Of a stretch of DNA of 64,000 bases, positions 9,134-18,283 are shown piece by piece (within the stretch, counting starts at the first letter, position 1; each line of letters begins with the position of its first letter). The stretch is from positions 31,008-95,007 of the forward strand of contig JAFGIN010000179.1 in assembly GCA_016929595.1 (NCBI GenBank). Reading direction: 5' to 3'. A program made the position numbers and the translations under genes. A model generated the notes under the pieces. It had not been told where the DNA came from, searched no databases, and saw nothing but the letters and a program-made list of their open reading frames with translations. The stretch is from Chitinispirillaceae bacterium (GTDB taxonomy: Bacteria; Fibrobacterota; Chitinivibrionia; Chitinivibrionales; Chitinispirillaceae).

Positions 9134-10510
9134 TTATATATCAGGGGTAAGGGTTTTCATTGATATTTTTATTACCTCCTGAGTACAATTCGATACCCTG
9201 CACTGTTCATTTATCCTTATTCCGGGGACCCAGAGAATTTTATTGTACTGGTCCGTCACAATACCAAAACTTTGTCGCAAAGGCAGAGGAATACCCTGCC
9301 TGGAGAGGAACACCCTTAGCCCAATCTCATTTTTTTTGCCTAAAGGCTGAAACAAATCCCCATCCTCAACAGATCGATATAAAAGCTGTTCCCCGGCTGT
9401 ACATCTATCAATCACCGCAATCGAGTTGTCATCGGGTATTTCCGTTTTATCTGAAACATTCTCAATCGTAATATGAAATGATCTGTTAAGGTCATGAAAA
9501 TCGGTGACCCCCGGAACAGACAATGTATACCTGAAACTCTGTAACAGCTTTTTATTATAAAAGAGCAACCTGCCTTTTGATACCCTGTAAGCCCAGCCCC
9601 CCGGAAGTATAAACTCACCCTTTTTATCCCAATTTTCGAATACAGACTCGATATGTTTTCTCGACGCCCCGACTCTATACTCTTCAAGAATATGCCGTAA
9701 GGCTTCAACATTTAACGATTCTTTTCTGGCCACCCCATTACGATCTATTGAAAATGATGTCCTTGAGTCTCTGATAACGTATTTCTTAGCCCAATTATTT
9801 ATCTCTGGAACCATTTTTTCCCATGCACAATACATATGCTCACCAAGTGAGAAAAGATTCTCTGCTATCTCCGGCGCAACACTTTTCAATAAAGGAAGGA
9901 TTTTGAGTCGGATCATGTTACGACGAAAACGGGTTTCGTTATTGGAAGAATCAAAGCGAAAACTCTGTCCAATACCACTTAGCCATTTCTCAAGTTCACT
10001 TTTTTCAAGTTTTAAAAGAGGCCGGTAAACCCGATCCTCCCTGCATGGAAGAATTCCCCGCAATCCTCTGATTCCGCAACCCCTCATTAACCTCATCAGT
10101 ACTGTCTCAGCCTGATCATCAAGAGTATGTGCAGTTACAAGACAATTATATTGCGCGCTCTCCATTACCGACATGAAAAAGGAGTATCGCTCCCTGCGAG
10201 CCCACTCTTCAATTCCTGATGAGTCAGCGTTTTTGCCAGATAGATGTTTAACAAAAAAAGGCAGATCAAACTGTTGAGCACACTGGCGGACGAACTCCTC
10301 ATCAAGATCAGACTCCTCGCCACGAAGACCATGGTTAACATGAATGACACCAAGCTGATCCAATTGAAGGGTCTCTTTAAATTTGACAAACAACCTCAAA
10401 AGGGCAACTGAATCGCTACCACCACTTACAGCAATTAAAACAGAAGAACCCTTTTGAAAATGGGCACGGCAAAACTCAAGAAATTTTGTTTCTACTTTAG
10501 AGGGGAACAT
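9134..10510 (-). CDS. tilS: tRNA(Ile)-lysidine synthase
   Basis: 458 residues. An ATP-dependent enzyme that converts C34 of tRNA-Ile2 (CAU anticodon) to lysidine, switching its identity from Met to Ile. The N-terminal PP-loop SGGSDS is at 29-34; HVNHGLRGEES, AHTLDDQAETVLMRLMRG and the arginine-rich RFRRNMIR helix follow, all typical of TilS. The C-terminal 80 or so residues fit the TilS C-terminal substrate-binding domain (QPLGKKNEIGLRVFLSRQGIP). The start ATG at 10510 has no strong Shine-Dalgarno. A CAU-anticodon tRNA gene lies 23 bases upstream on the same strand, so they may be co-transcribed. Confidence 0.95.
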   Translation of the reverse strand: MFPSKVETKFLEFCRAHFQKGSSVLIAVSGGSDSVALLRLFVKFKETLQLDQLGVIHVNHGLRGEESDLDEEFVRQCAQQFDLPFFVKHLSGKNADSSGIEEWARRERYSFFMSVMESAQYNCLVTAHTLDDQAETVLMRLMRGCGIRGLRGILPCREDRVYRPLLKLEKSELEKWLSGIGQSFRFDSSNNETRFRRNMIRLKILPLLKSVAPEIAENLFSLGEHMYCAWEKMVPEINNWAKKYVIRDSRTSFSIDRNGVARKESLNVEALRHILEEYRVGASRKHIESVFENWDKKGEFILPGGWAYRVSKGRLLFYNKKLLQSFRYTLSVPGVTDFHDLNRSFHITIENVSDKTEIPDDNSIAVIDRCTAGEQLLYRSVEDGDLFQPLGKKNEIGLRVFLSRQGIPLPLRQSFGIVTDQYNKILWVPGIRINEQCRVSNCTQEVIKISMKTLTPDI

Positions 10511-10533
10511 GTAATTCTAATGAGGATAAAGAG

Positions 10534-10607
10534 TAGCAGCGGAGGGAATCGAACCCCCGACACGTGGATTATGATTCCACTGCTCTAACCGACTGAGCTA
10601 CGCTGCC
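10534..10607 (-). tRNA. tRNA with CAU anticodon, probably elongator tRNA-Met
   Basis: A 74-nt cloverleaf on the minus strand: acceptor GGCAGCG/CGCTGCT (pair 1-72 is G-U), D-arm GCTC/GAGC, anticodon stem GTGGA/TCCAC with loop ATCATAA (anticodon CAT, complement of 10571-10573), T-arm GGGGG/CCCTC with TTCGATT, discriminator A. CCA is not encoded. The paired 1-72 position argues against the initiator; the acceptor resembles elongator Met more than tRNA-Ile2, but a tilS-modified Ile2 cannot be excluded. Confidence 0.93.
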
Positions 10608-10911
10608 GCGAATTAATACCAAAGATACGTTCTGGTCAGGGGGAAAATCAATTTGAATTTTTATAATAATTGAAAATTTAAGACAGGATCCAAACGACGA
10701 AACAAACTACCCCTGCATTTGCATTGAATTAGTCTTCACATGCTTTTAGACACCCAGTGTCGTACACATACTTTAAATACCATTGGAACAGCAGCACAAC
10801 TTTCCTACTCCGACAAATTACTAACTGTTAACGTACGTCAGAATAAAACTTCTTTCGCACCTTTATCCAATTTACTCAAAGAGTGTAGTACATCTCATCG
10901 TGCAATCACCA
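10608..10911. other. Intergenic gap between the glycosyltransferase and tRNA genes
   Basis: About 300 bases, A/T-rich near the tRNA. Apart from the candidate tRNA promoter, no gene, repeat or convincing hairpin was found. A 67-codon open frame on the plus strand lacks a ribosome-binding site and looks non-coding. Confidence 0.6.
10622..10651 (-). promoter_or_regulatory. Candidate sigma-70 promoter of the tRNA(CAU) gene
   Basis: On the minus strand TTGATT (10651-10646) is separated by 18 bases from TATCTT (10627-10622), which lies 14 bases upstream of the mature tRNA 5' end. The spacing fits a housekeeping promoter; it is inferred from consensus match only. Confidence 0.5.
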
Positions 10912-11859
10912 TTATCCGAATTGTGCATTTTTTAACATCATAACATACTCCTCCAGCACATCACCCATTCCCCTCTGTGAATCCGGGAACTGCTTTTTTT
11001 CTATACTATCAATCAATTCAGGGAGTACTTCTTTTATTGCATTATTTCCGCAGGGGTGAAGACACCATAGTCCCGGCTCTTTACCATAAAAATCAAGCCG
11101 AAACCATTGTTTCCTTTTAAGAAGCCCTGAGATGGTCCCCTCTGGATAACGATAGGGATGTGCATTTCGAAGTATTGCTTTAATAAAATGATCAAAATTA
11201 GGAAATTGTACAGAAATATTCCTGTACAGTTTTTCCTTTTTAATCAAAAACACTCTTGTGGAAAAGTGAGTGTACAAGTAAGATAAAGGAAGATGATATA
11301 TCTTAACAGGATTAAACTTTTGTCTGTAAAATGACGGCATTTTTGACTGACTCAGAAGAGGAGGACCGCTTAATGGCGAACAGGAAAAAACATCTGAATC
11401 TTTTTTCAAAATTTCTAAAGCTTCCTCTACCCAGACCTTACTGCCACCACCAAACATCATATCAGCATCTATATGCAGAACATATTCGTTTTTGGCACTG
11501 TAAATACCGTAAAAATATGAATAATATGGACCTCCGGAGTAATCTTTATCCGGAATAGTACCACGCATCATAATCGTTTTACTCATATTTTTTCTTGTTT
11601 CAACAGAGTAATCCACCTCTTTAATAACAAGATCTGGATAATTGCCTCTTTTTAAATTATGCAGGTATTCCATTAATGGAGTTATGTTGGTATCCCAGAG
11701 CGACCCATTTGATTTTTTACTACTGCTTTTTTTTAGATCTATAATAATGAGCTGTTCATTACACTGGGAAGCAAATACATTTAACTGATGAGGCAACAGA
11801 TGGACCACCTTAGGATAATCGAGAGGCGAAAGGTTTACTTGCAGTGTAACGTCGTTCAT
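10912..11859 (-). CDS. GT-A fold glycosyltransferase, GT2-like
   Basis: 315 residues, predicted soluble. A beta-strand-rich N-terminus (EQLIIIDLKK) is followed by YVLHIDADMMF, where DAD (131-133) fits the metal/nucleotide-sugar-binding DxD motif of GT-A glycosyltransferases, and by a second half with aromatic/basic residues and HPCGNN. I read it as transferring a sugar to an envelope or secreted acceptor, but neither donor nor acceptor can be predicted. It stands alone: no polysaccharide genes flank it, with the tRNA downstream and the RNA methyltransferase 123 bases upstream. The Shine-Dalgarno is weak (AAAGAA). The exact GT family is not certain. Confidence 0.65.
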   Translation of the reverse strand: MNDVTLQVNLSPLDYPKVVHLLPHQLNVFASQCNEQLIIIDLKKSSSKKSNGSLWDTNITPLMEYLHNLKRGNYPDLVIKEVDYSVETRKNMSKTIMMRGTIPDKDYSGGPYYSYFYGIYSAKNEYVLHIDADMMFGGGSKVWVEEALEILKKDSDVFSCSPLSGPPLLSQSKMPSFYRQKFNPVKIYHLPLSYLYTHFSTRVFLIKKEKLYRNISVQFPNFDHFIKAILRNAHPYRYPEGTISGLLKRKQWFRLDFYGKEPGLWCLHPCGNNAIKEVLPELIDSIEKKQFPDSQRGMGDVLEEYVMMLKNAQFG

Positions 11860-11982
11860 GGCTTGATTCTTTAAAAAAATTTACTTAAAAGGGTCGGACC
11901 TGCATAACTTATTGATTTTAATACTTAATACACCCAAAACATACCAATTCCGAAGGCTAAAATACTGTTTTTTAAATCAAAA

Positions 11983-13119
11983 TCAAACCTCAAGTATCAT
12001 CACCGACTCTATATGTGAAGTATTCGGGTAACAATCAAACAGTGCAGACCTGATTATCCTGTAGTTCATTTCCTTTATAAAAAATTCACAATCTCTTGCC
12101 TGTGTGGAAATATTGCACGATACATACACTATTTTTGCCGGCTTGAGTGCCGCTATAGCAGATCTAACCTGCGGGGTAAGACCTGGACGCGGAGGATCAA
12201 CTATCAGACAATCCGGACGCTGCGAACAAACACTGTGCAGGTTCTCTGAATCACTGCAAATTGCCTTAAAATGATGTATACCGTTGTTAAAAAAATTACT
12301 TCTGGCATGTTCAACCTGTGATCGTACCGATTCAATAAGTAATCCCTTTTTAAACCGTGATGCAACCATCATGGAAAAAAAGCCGCAGCCCCCATAGAGA
12401 TCGATGCACAAACCTCCCCCGACAAATGGCCTGAACCAGGTTCCAAGCCGCTCGTTCACGAAGCAATTACTCTGAAAAAAATCACCCCCATTCACCCTGA
12501 ACAATTTCCCGTCAATGGTAATATCCGCTTGTGACTCTGTAAATCCTGCGATTATCGGATCTGAAGCAACAGACGTATCCCCCTCAATAAGTTTCAATTC
12601 ATTTTTTCTTCTGTCATTACGGACAGGAAAACTATTGGTAAACAGTTGATTCAACTTTCCTGATAGCAGAGGGCATGATTGAATAGCGACAATATCATTT
12701 GAGTTTTTTCTGAAAAACCCAAGTCGTCCATCATTTCTTATTTGTGCTCTTGCCCTGATTCGATACCCCGTTTCGGGTGAAGTAAAAATTTCAGGATCAG
12801 GAAGTTGTGCAATTGATGAAATCTTTCTGAAACTATCTCTGTAAATATTTCGTTTCAACTCCACCTGGGTCTCATAGGAAATGTACTGCCAGTCACAACC
12901 TCCGCACACTCCAAAACAGGGACAAAGGGGAATCCGTCTTTTTTCTGAAGCTTCAATCAACTTTACAGATTTAGAAAACAAAGCTCCCCGTACCTTAACA
13001 GGTGGAGAGACCTCCACCACTTCGCCAGGAAGAACGTCGTTTACAAAAACAACTCCCTGATCTGTCCGCGCGAGCCCCTGACCTCCAAAAATAACCTTTT
13101 CAATGGTAACTATACTCAT
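11983..13119 (-). CDS. RlmD/RumA-type (TrmA family) RNA m5U methyltransferase
   Basis: 378 residues. The family methylates C5 of uridine in 23S rRNA or tRNA using S-adenosylmethionine. The sequence shows an N-terminal TRAM domain (about 1-55), an iron-sulfur ligand set C66-x5-C72-x2-C75 with a fourth Cys in QSCPLL, the SAM-binding IDLYGGCGFFS loop, VDPPRPGL and the catalytic-cysteine strand VYVSCN, with the terminal Glu in HIESV. TRAM plus the Fe-S cluster fits RlmD/RlmCD rather than TrmA. It is shorter than E. coli RlmD (about 430). The upstream S41 peptidase gene ends 34 bases away, so they are probably co-transcribed. The modified nucleotide cannot be told from sequence alone. Confidence 0.85.
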   Translation of the reverse strand: MSIVTIEKVIFGGQGLARTDQGVVFVNDVLPGEVVEVSPPVKVRGALFSKSVKLIEASEKRRIPLCPCFGVCGGCDWQYISYETQVELKRNIYRDSFRKISSIAQLPDPEIFTSPETGYRIRARAQIRNDGRLGFFRKNSNDIVAIQSCPLLSGKLNQLFTNSFPVRNDRRKNELKLIEGDTSVASDPIIAGFTESQADITIDGKLFRVNGGDFFQSNCFVNERLGTWFRPFVGGGLCIDLYGGCGFFSMMVASRFKKGLLIESVRSQVEHARSNFFNNGIHHFKAICSDSENLHSVCSQRPDCLIVDPPRPGLTPQVRSAIAALKPAKIVYVSCNISTQARDCEFFIKEMNYRIIRSALFDCYPNTSHIESVMILEV

Positions 13120-13153
13120 AATATATCAGAAAAATACTGCTGAAAAATACCTG

Positions 13154-14257
13154 TCAGGGGCCAATCTGTACATCTCTAATTATGTACCCCTCTGGAAGGA
13201 GCGATTCCCTGGTTTTCCGCAGCGAAGGGGTCATCGTCAAATCTGATGCCCTTACATCTGGCTCAAGCAACCTGACAACTTCAAGCAGACTACTATCATT
13301 CAATTTATAAATGTTAAGCTTTGGAATTGTGATATCAGGAACCAGCCCAACATTCTGATACTTACCCGCACTGATTCCTTTTAATTGAAGAAACGTTATC
13401 TGAAGCCACTTGCGCCCCCTGCGGGGTAATTTGATCTGCCCTATCGCTTTTCCATATGTAGTATCTCCCGCCAGTATTGCACCACACCCATCTTTAAGAC
13501 CTGATGCCAATATTTCAGCAGCACTCGCACTCCCACTGTCCATGAGAACAACTATTTTTTTCCCTGCCAACATAGAACTTGCTGGCCGCTTAGTCTTTAG
13601 AGCCCGGTAATCGATAGTTGTATACTGTTTACTTATCGTATCATATGCTCTTTCACGGGCAAGTATATAAGGGGTATTCTCAGGAAGAAATAATTCAAGT
13701 ATCGAATCGAGTTCATCGAGATCTCCGCCCGGATTCTGGCACACATCAATGATATAGTTTTTTATCGGAAAGATATACGATGGATCAGACTCCTTCTTTT
13801 TGGTAAAAGAAGAATCCAATTTATTAATAATGTCACAAAACTGACTGTAGGTTACATCAGTATCAAATCTGCTGATCCTGATAAGGGCGGTAGAAGATGT
13901 TATCTGGTAAAATTTAACCAGTCTCTCTTCTGGTAATGCCGAACCAAATGATGCTGATGCACACCTTTCACCAGACAAATCATACTTTGTATACGCAGCC
14001 CCTTTTAGAGTATCATCAAGTCCCAGCATCATCTCTTCAGGCGTCTTGTAAAGAAAAGGCGAATCACGCAATTTTTTTACACATGAAAAGCCGCTCCCGG
14101 AGACACACTCATCCTGGTGAATACTGTATGCTTTAAGATATTGCCAGACACTCTCCATCTCAATGAGATCGTCCTGTCCTGATGGATAGCTCGGTATATT
14201 TTGACAGGAAACAAATAACACTGTTACTGAAAAAAGAAATGCCATCCTAATCATCAT
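13154..14257 (-). CDS. S41 (C-terminal processing) family peptidase, lipoprotein
   Basis: 367 residues. A short signal peptide ends in a lipobox LFVSC with Cys18 as the lipidation site. The C-terminal half is an S41 tail-specific protease domain: NPGGDLDEL, MDSGSASAAE and GDTTYGKAIGQ. By the 25-residue Ser-Lys spacing known in Prc/CtpA, the dyad is Ser245-Lys270. No PDZ domain is evident, unlike CtpA/Prc. It would act in the periplasm on peptidoglycan-associated or secreted substrates; the target is unknown. The gene overlaps the 3' end of rpe by 11 bases. A second ATG directly follows the first, so the start could shift by one codon. Confidence 0.85.
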   Translation of the reverse strand: MMIRMAFLFSVTVLFVSCQNIPSYPSGQDDLIEMESVWQYLKAYSIHQDECVSGSGFSCVKKLRDSPFLYKTPEEMMLGLDDTLKGAAYTKYDLSGERCASASFGSALPEERLVKFYQITSSTALIRISRFDTDVTYSQFCDIINKLDSSFTKKKESDPSYIFPIKNYIIDVCQNPGGDLDELDSILELFLPENTPYILARERAYDTISKQYTTIDYRALKTKRPASSMLAGKKIVVLMDSGSASAAEILASGLKDGCGAILAGDTTYGKAIGQIKLPRRGRKWLQITFLQLKGISAGKYQNVGLVPDITIPKLNIYKLNDSSLLEVVRLLEPDVRASDLTMTPSLRKTRESLLPEGYIIRDVQIGP

Positions 14258-14930
14258 TCATACCCGATTCTGCAGATTGTTTAAGAATCAAAATTCTGTC
14301 CCTGTAATCAGCGGCATTAAAAATATAACTCCCGGAAACAAACACATTCACACCCTTCTGTGCACATAAAAAAGCTGTTTCCTTATTAATACCCCCGTCA
14401 ACCTGCAAGTCGATCTGATGATTCATTTTCTTTATACAGTCAGCTGTCCGCTCAACTTTTGAGAGCATTTCATCAATAAACTTCTGACCTCCATAACCCG
14501 CATAGACCGTCATAATCAGGATCTGGTCGATTGTATCTAAATACGGCAGAAACAGATCTATTGGTATATCTGGATTTACCGTGATACCCGCTTTTATTCC
14601 ACGCTTCCTGATACTCTCAAGCAATGCGGCACTGTCGTTGCATGCCTCTGCATGAAACGTCAATATATCAGCACCGGCATCAATAAATTCATTATAACAT
14701 TTTTCCGGCCGGGTAATCATCAGATGAACATCAAGAGGAATGGTTACTGATTTTTTTACCGCCTCTACCACTATCGGTCCGAAACTGATGTTTGGAACAA
14801 AATTTCCATCCATGATATCACAATGAATGCGATCAGCACCACTATCCTGCGCTGCTTTTACTTCCCGTTCAAGATTTCTGAAATCGGCGGCTAGTATTGA
14901 GGGTGCGATTTCAATTTTTTTTGATTTCAT
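14247..14930 (-). CDS. rpe: Ribulose-phosphate 3-epimerase
   Basis: 227 residues from the chosen start. Interconverts ribulose-5-phosphate and xylulose-5-phosphate in the pentose phosphate pathway. TIM-barrel motifs are APSILAADF, HCDIMDGNFVPNISFGP (metal-binding His and Asp), DVHLMITRPE, FHAEA, MTVYAGYGGQKF and QVDGGINKETA. An in-frame ATG 14 codons upstream exists, but GGAGAG eight bases before the ATG at 14930 and alignment to the family favour the shorter form. It is the first gene of a probable rpe-S41-RlmD unit, following a terminator that isolates it from the acyl-CoA dehydrogenase. Confidence 0.96.
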   Translation of the reverse strand: MKSKKIEIAPSILAADFRNLEREVKAAQDSGADRIHCDIMDGNFVPNISFGPIVVEAVKKSVTIPLDVHLMITRPEKCYNEFIDAGADILTFHAEACNDSAALLESIRKRGIKAGITVNPDIPIDLFLPYLDTIDQILIMTVYAGYGGQKFIDEMLSKVERTADCIKKMNHQIDLQVDGGINKETAFLCAQKGVNVFVSGSYIFNAADYRDRILILKQSAESGMNDD

Positions 14931-15009
14931 CGTATAAGCTCTCCAACCTGTCATATCCAAAGATACATACAAAATTTGATACTATCTCAATCATAATGGA
15001 AAAAATTTA

Positions 15010-15048
15010 ATAAAATAAAAAAGGGATGCAACAGCATCCCTTTTTTTA
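15010..15048 (-). terminator. Intrinsic terminator after the acyl-CoA dehydrogenase gene
   Basis: On the minus strand GGGATGC-TGTT-GCATCCC is followed by TTTTTTATTTT. An A-run upstream of the stem makes it potentially bidirectional. It lies 23 bases past the stop and ends the fatty-acid block before rpe. Confidence 0.85.
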
Positions 15049-15070
15049 AAAAAAAACATTAAACAAAAAA

Positions 15071-16222
15071 TTAAGCAGCAGCACCTTTGATCAACTGAAG
15101 CGCGATCTCATTACGCTGAATCTGGTTGGTTCCTTCATAAATCTGAGTAATCTTTGCATCACGCATTCTCTTTTCCATCGGATACTCACGCATATAACCA
15201 TACCCGCCATATACCTGCAATGCATCGACAGTGACTTTCATAGCAACATCGGAACAGAACAGTTTAGACATGGCTGATTCTTTTGCAAACTTTTTCTCAC
15301 CGGCATCAATAGTACGCGCCGTTGCGTAAAGGAGCGCCCGTGCAGCCTCCACCTGAGTTGCCATATCTGCAAGTATATGCTGAACCGCCTGAAAAGAAGA
15401 GATAGGAGCGCCGAACTGCACACGTTGACGGGAATAGGTAACAGCATCCTCAAGCGCACCAGCAGCAATGCCGAGAGCCTGTGATCCAACTCCGGGACGA
15501 GAGAAATTAAGGGTGTTGATTGCAACAATCGAACCCATCCCTTCCTTGCCAAGAATAGCATCTTTTGGAATGCGGCAATCCTGAAAAACAAGCTCTGTTG
15601 TGCTTGAAGCTCTGATACCCATTTTATCTTCATGCTTACCAAACGTGAATCCCGGAGTTCCCTTTTCAATAATGAAACAACTTAAACCGCGGGCACCCTT
15701 TGCAGGATTTGTCTTTGCAAACACAGTATACACCTGTGCATTTTCTCCATTTGTAATCCATTGTTTTGTACCGTTGAGAACCCATTCATTACCATCAAGA
15801 ACCGCAGTCGTTCTCATCCCGAGAGCATCAGAGCCAGCATTCGCTTCTGTTAACCCAAACGCAGCGATTGTCTTTCCAGCAGCAATCCCGGGAAGGTACT
15901 TCTTCTTCTGTTCATCACTGGCAAAAAGAAGTATCGGAAATGTACCTAATGCTGTCGCAGCCATTGCAAGCGAAATTCCGCCGTCAACTTTTGAAAGTTC
16001 TTCAACAGCAAGGCACAGCTCAAAAACTCCGCCGCCAAAACCACCGTATTCAGAAGGAATATACAAACCACAAAGATCAACTTCGGCAAGAGCCTGTACA
16101 ACATCCCACGGGAAAATTCCCTCATGGTCATACTTTTCACGTACAGGAAGAATTTTCTTCTGTGCAATCTCACGTGCAGTATCGACAATCATCTGTTGTT
16201 CTTCAGTCAGAAACCAATTCAT
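15071..16222 (-). CDS. Acyl-CoA dehydrogenase (short-chain/butyryl-CoA type)
   Basis: 383 residues, standard length for a soluble FAD-dependent acyl-CoA dehydrogenase. Motifs: AAFGLTEANAGSDA (FAD/acyl binding), WITNGENA, QFGAPISSFQAVQ, DALQVYGGYGYMREYPMEK and QIYEGTNQIQR, where Glu is the expected catalytic base of short-chain enzymes. No electron-transfer flavoprotein genes are in the window. The start overlaps the end of rnc by 20 bases, with GAAGGAG seven bases upstream. Its place at the end of a fatty-acid synthesis operon is unusual for a catabolic enzyme; a role in chain saturation or reverse-direction reduction is possible but speculative. Confidence 0.92.
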   Translation of the reverse strand: MNWFLTEEQQMIVDTAREIAQKKILPVREKYDHEGIFPWDVVQALAEVDLCGLYIPSEYGGFGGGVFELCLAVEELSKVDGGISLAMAATALGTFPILLFASDEQKKKYLPGIAAGKTIAAFGLTEANAGSDALGMRTTAVLDGNEWVLNGTKQWITNGENAQVYTVFAKTNPAKGARGLSCFIIEKGTPGFTFGKHEDKMGIRASSTTELVFQDCRIPKDAILGKEGMGSIVAINTLNFSRPGVGSQALGIAAGALEDAVTYSRQRVQFGAPISSFQAVQHILADMATQVEAARALLYATARTIDAGEKKFAKESAMSKLFCSDVAMKVTVDALQVYGGYGYMREYPMEKRMRDAKITQIYEGTNQIQRNEIALQLIKGAAA

Positions 16223-17015
16223 TTTTTTCTCCTTCTTTCAGTCGAGAAGTAATCTCTTCTTTACTATAGTTTAATGTTGCTATCTGAGCGGCGTTTTGCT
16301 GGGCTATTTTTTTATTTGTTCCAACACCCTCACCCATCGGTATGCCGGCGATCTCTATTCTTACCTTGAACTGCTTCGCGTGATCAGGTCCGGACATTTC
16401 AATAGTAGAGTACCGGGGAATCCCAAATCCGTCTTTTTGAGACATTTCAAGTATTTTACTTTTGTAATTTACATTCCGTTCATCCTTAAGAAATTCAGGT
16501 ATTCTTCCAAACAAAACATTTGTCAGAAATATCTTCGACGCTCCAAGTCCGCCATCAAGGTATATCGCACCAAGAACAGCTTCAAAGGCATTGGATAATG
16601 TTGACGAACGGCTTCTTCCTCCAGACTTCTCTTCAGACAAACCGAAAATCAGATACTTTCCCAGGTTCAGCGAAATTGCTACTTCTCCCAATATCTTCCT
16701 GCTGACCACAAGCGACTTGATTTTAGACAACTGGCCTTCACTTTTATCCGGATTTGAAAGATAGAGGAACTCTGTTACCAGGCAATTAAGAACAGCGTCA
16801 CCCAGAAATTCAAGCCGTTCATTTGACTGCAACCCCAGGGTGTCTTCAGGTGATGTCATAGACTTATGTGTAAGAGCGAGTTTCAGCAATGCTTGAGATT
16901 TAAACCTGTAATCCAGAATCTGCTGAAACTTGTCTAACAGCTCTGAGCTGCCGGCGCGTTTGAATCGACCGGCAATTAGATGCAGTACATTAATTACCTG
17001 CTTGAGCGGATTCAT
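16203..17015 (-). CDS. rnc: Ribonuclease III
   Basis: 270 residues from ATG 17015. Cleaves double-stranded RNA in rRNA and mRNA processing. The catalytic RNase III domain has NERLEFLGDAVL and a second acidic motif NAFEAVLGAIYLDGG; the C-terminal third is a double-stranded RNA-binding domain (DGFGIPRYS ... GVGTNKKIAQQNAA). An in-frame ATG at 17051 would lengthen the protein by 12 residues inside fabF; family length favours 17015, although its ribosome-binding site (TGGGT) is weak. It overlaps fabF by 26 bases and the acyl-CoA dehydrogenase gene by 20, so translation is probably coupled. The fabF-rnc adjacency mirrors acpP-fabF-rnc orders seen in other bacteria. Confidence 0.95.
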   Translation of the reverse strand: MNPLKQVINVLHLIAGRFKRAGSSELLDKFQQILDYRFKSQALLKLALTHKSMTSPEDTLGLQSNERLEFLGDAVLNCLVTEFLYLSNPDKSEGQLSKIKSLVVSRKILGEVAISLNLGKYLIFGLSEEKSGGRSRSSTLSNAFEAVLGAIYLDGGLGASKIFLTNVLFGRIPEFLKDERNVNYKSKILEMSQKDGFGIPRYSTIEMSGPDHAKQFKVRIEIAGIPMGEGVGTNKKIAQQNAAQIATLNYSKEEITSRLKEGEKNELVSD

Positions 17016-18246
17016 ATTTACCCAGAGCAAGGCAGGCATTATGTCCGCCAAAACCGAACGAGTTACTTAACACATAACGCAGCTGTTTTTTTACGGCAGT
17101 ATTAGGCGTATAATTGAGCGTACAATCGGGATCGGGATCTTCATAATTGATAGTTGGAGGAATAATACTATCCCTGATTGCCAGTATTGATGCGATAAAT
17201 TCAACAGCACCTGATGCGCCAAGGAGATGACCTGTCATTGATTTTGTTGAGCTTACATGCAGATTCGCAACATCTTCACCAAAAACCTTGTTTATCGCAA
17301 TACTTTCATATTTGTCGTTAAGAGAAGTTGATGTCCCGTGCGCATTAATGTAACCGATATCAGATGTTTTGAGACCTGCAGTACTGAGTGCCATACGTAT
17401 AGCTGCTTGTGCCCCTACGCCATCAGGTGCCGGATGTGAGAGATGATGCGCATCACCAGACGCCCCGTATCCAACCATTTCGGCGTAAATTCTTGCCTTG
17501 CGAGCAAGAGCATGTTCCAGACTTTCGAGAATAACAATACCGGATCCCTCACTCATTACAAACCCATCCCGTTTTTTATCAAACGGTGAGCTGGCTTTCT
17601 GAGGATTATCATTCCTTGTTGATAGTGCTTTCATATTACAGAAACCGGCAAAACCAGTTTCGGTTATTACGGCTTCAGATCCACCGGCAGCAACAACGTC
17701 TGCCATTCCGGCCTTAATCAACATGAATGCATCACCAATTGAATGAGAACCTGATGCACATGCACTGACAACAGCATAGTTTGGTCCTTTAAAACCATAC
17801 TCCATAGAGATTCTACCCGGAACCATATCGGGAATCATCATCGGAATAAGAAAAGGCGAAACACGTCCCGGCCCCTTCTGGATCAATTTCGTATGTTCAT
17901 TTTGAAGAGTAATCAGACCGCCAATACCGGAACCCACAATAGTTCCCACACGGTCAAGATTAACAGTAGAGAGATCCAGTCCTGAATCTTTAACAGCTTC
18001 AGCTGCTGCAGCAATACCTAAAAGGATTACACGATCAGTACGCTTTGCCTCTTTCGGCTCAACATATTTACTGAAATCAATATCCTTGACTTCTCCGGCG
18101 ATTTTCGAGTCGTACTCTGAGATATCAAAAGCAGTGACACGATCGATTCCGGATTTTCCTGAACAAAGCGCACTCCAGAAAGAAGCGACATCATTTCCAA
18201 CGGGACTGGTGACTCCAAGCCCGGTGACAACTACTCGTCTTGACAT
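16990..18246 (-). CDS. fabF: Beta-ketoacyl-ACP synthase II
   Basis: 418 residues. Condenses malonyl-ACP with acyl-ACP during chain elongation. The catalytic triad is visible: Cys163 in SACASGS, His303 in NAHGTSTS and His340 in MTGHLLGASG, with Lys335 in STKSMTG. GAGGA eight bases before the ATG at 18246 sets the start. An intrinsic terminator sits between acpP and fabF, so fabF-rnc-acyl-CoA dehydrogenase expression depends on read-through or a separate promoter. The last codons overlap rnc. Confidence 0.97.
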   Translation of the reverse strand: MSRRVVVTGLGVTSPVGNDVASFWSALCSGKSGIDRVTAFDISEYDSKIAGEVKDIDFSKYVEPKEAKRTDRVILLGIAAAAEAVKDSGLDLSTVNLDRVGTIVGSGIGGLITLQNEHTKLIQKGPGRVSPFLIPMMIPDMVPGRISMEYGFKGPNYAVVSACASGSHSIGDAFMLIKAGMADVVAAGGSEAVITETGFAGFCNMKALSTRNDNPQKASSPFDKKRDGFVMSEGSGIVILESLEHALARKARIYAEMVGYGASGDAHHLSHPAPDGVGAQAAIRMALSTAGLKTSDIGYINAHGTSTSLNDKYESIAINKVFGEDVANLHVSSTKSMTGHLLGASGAVEFIASILAIRDSIIPPTINYEDPDPDCTLNYTPNTAVKKQLRYVLSNSFGFGGHNACLALGKYESAQAGN

Positions 18247-18283
18247 TAAAAATATCCTCGCAAGGGTTTAGAGTTCATTAATC

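Noticed and set aside
10740..10943. 67-codon plus-strand open frame upstream of the glycosyltransferase end
   Set aside because: No ribosome-binding site, composition not protein-like, and it runs into the 3' end of a well-supported minus-strand gene.
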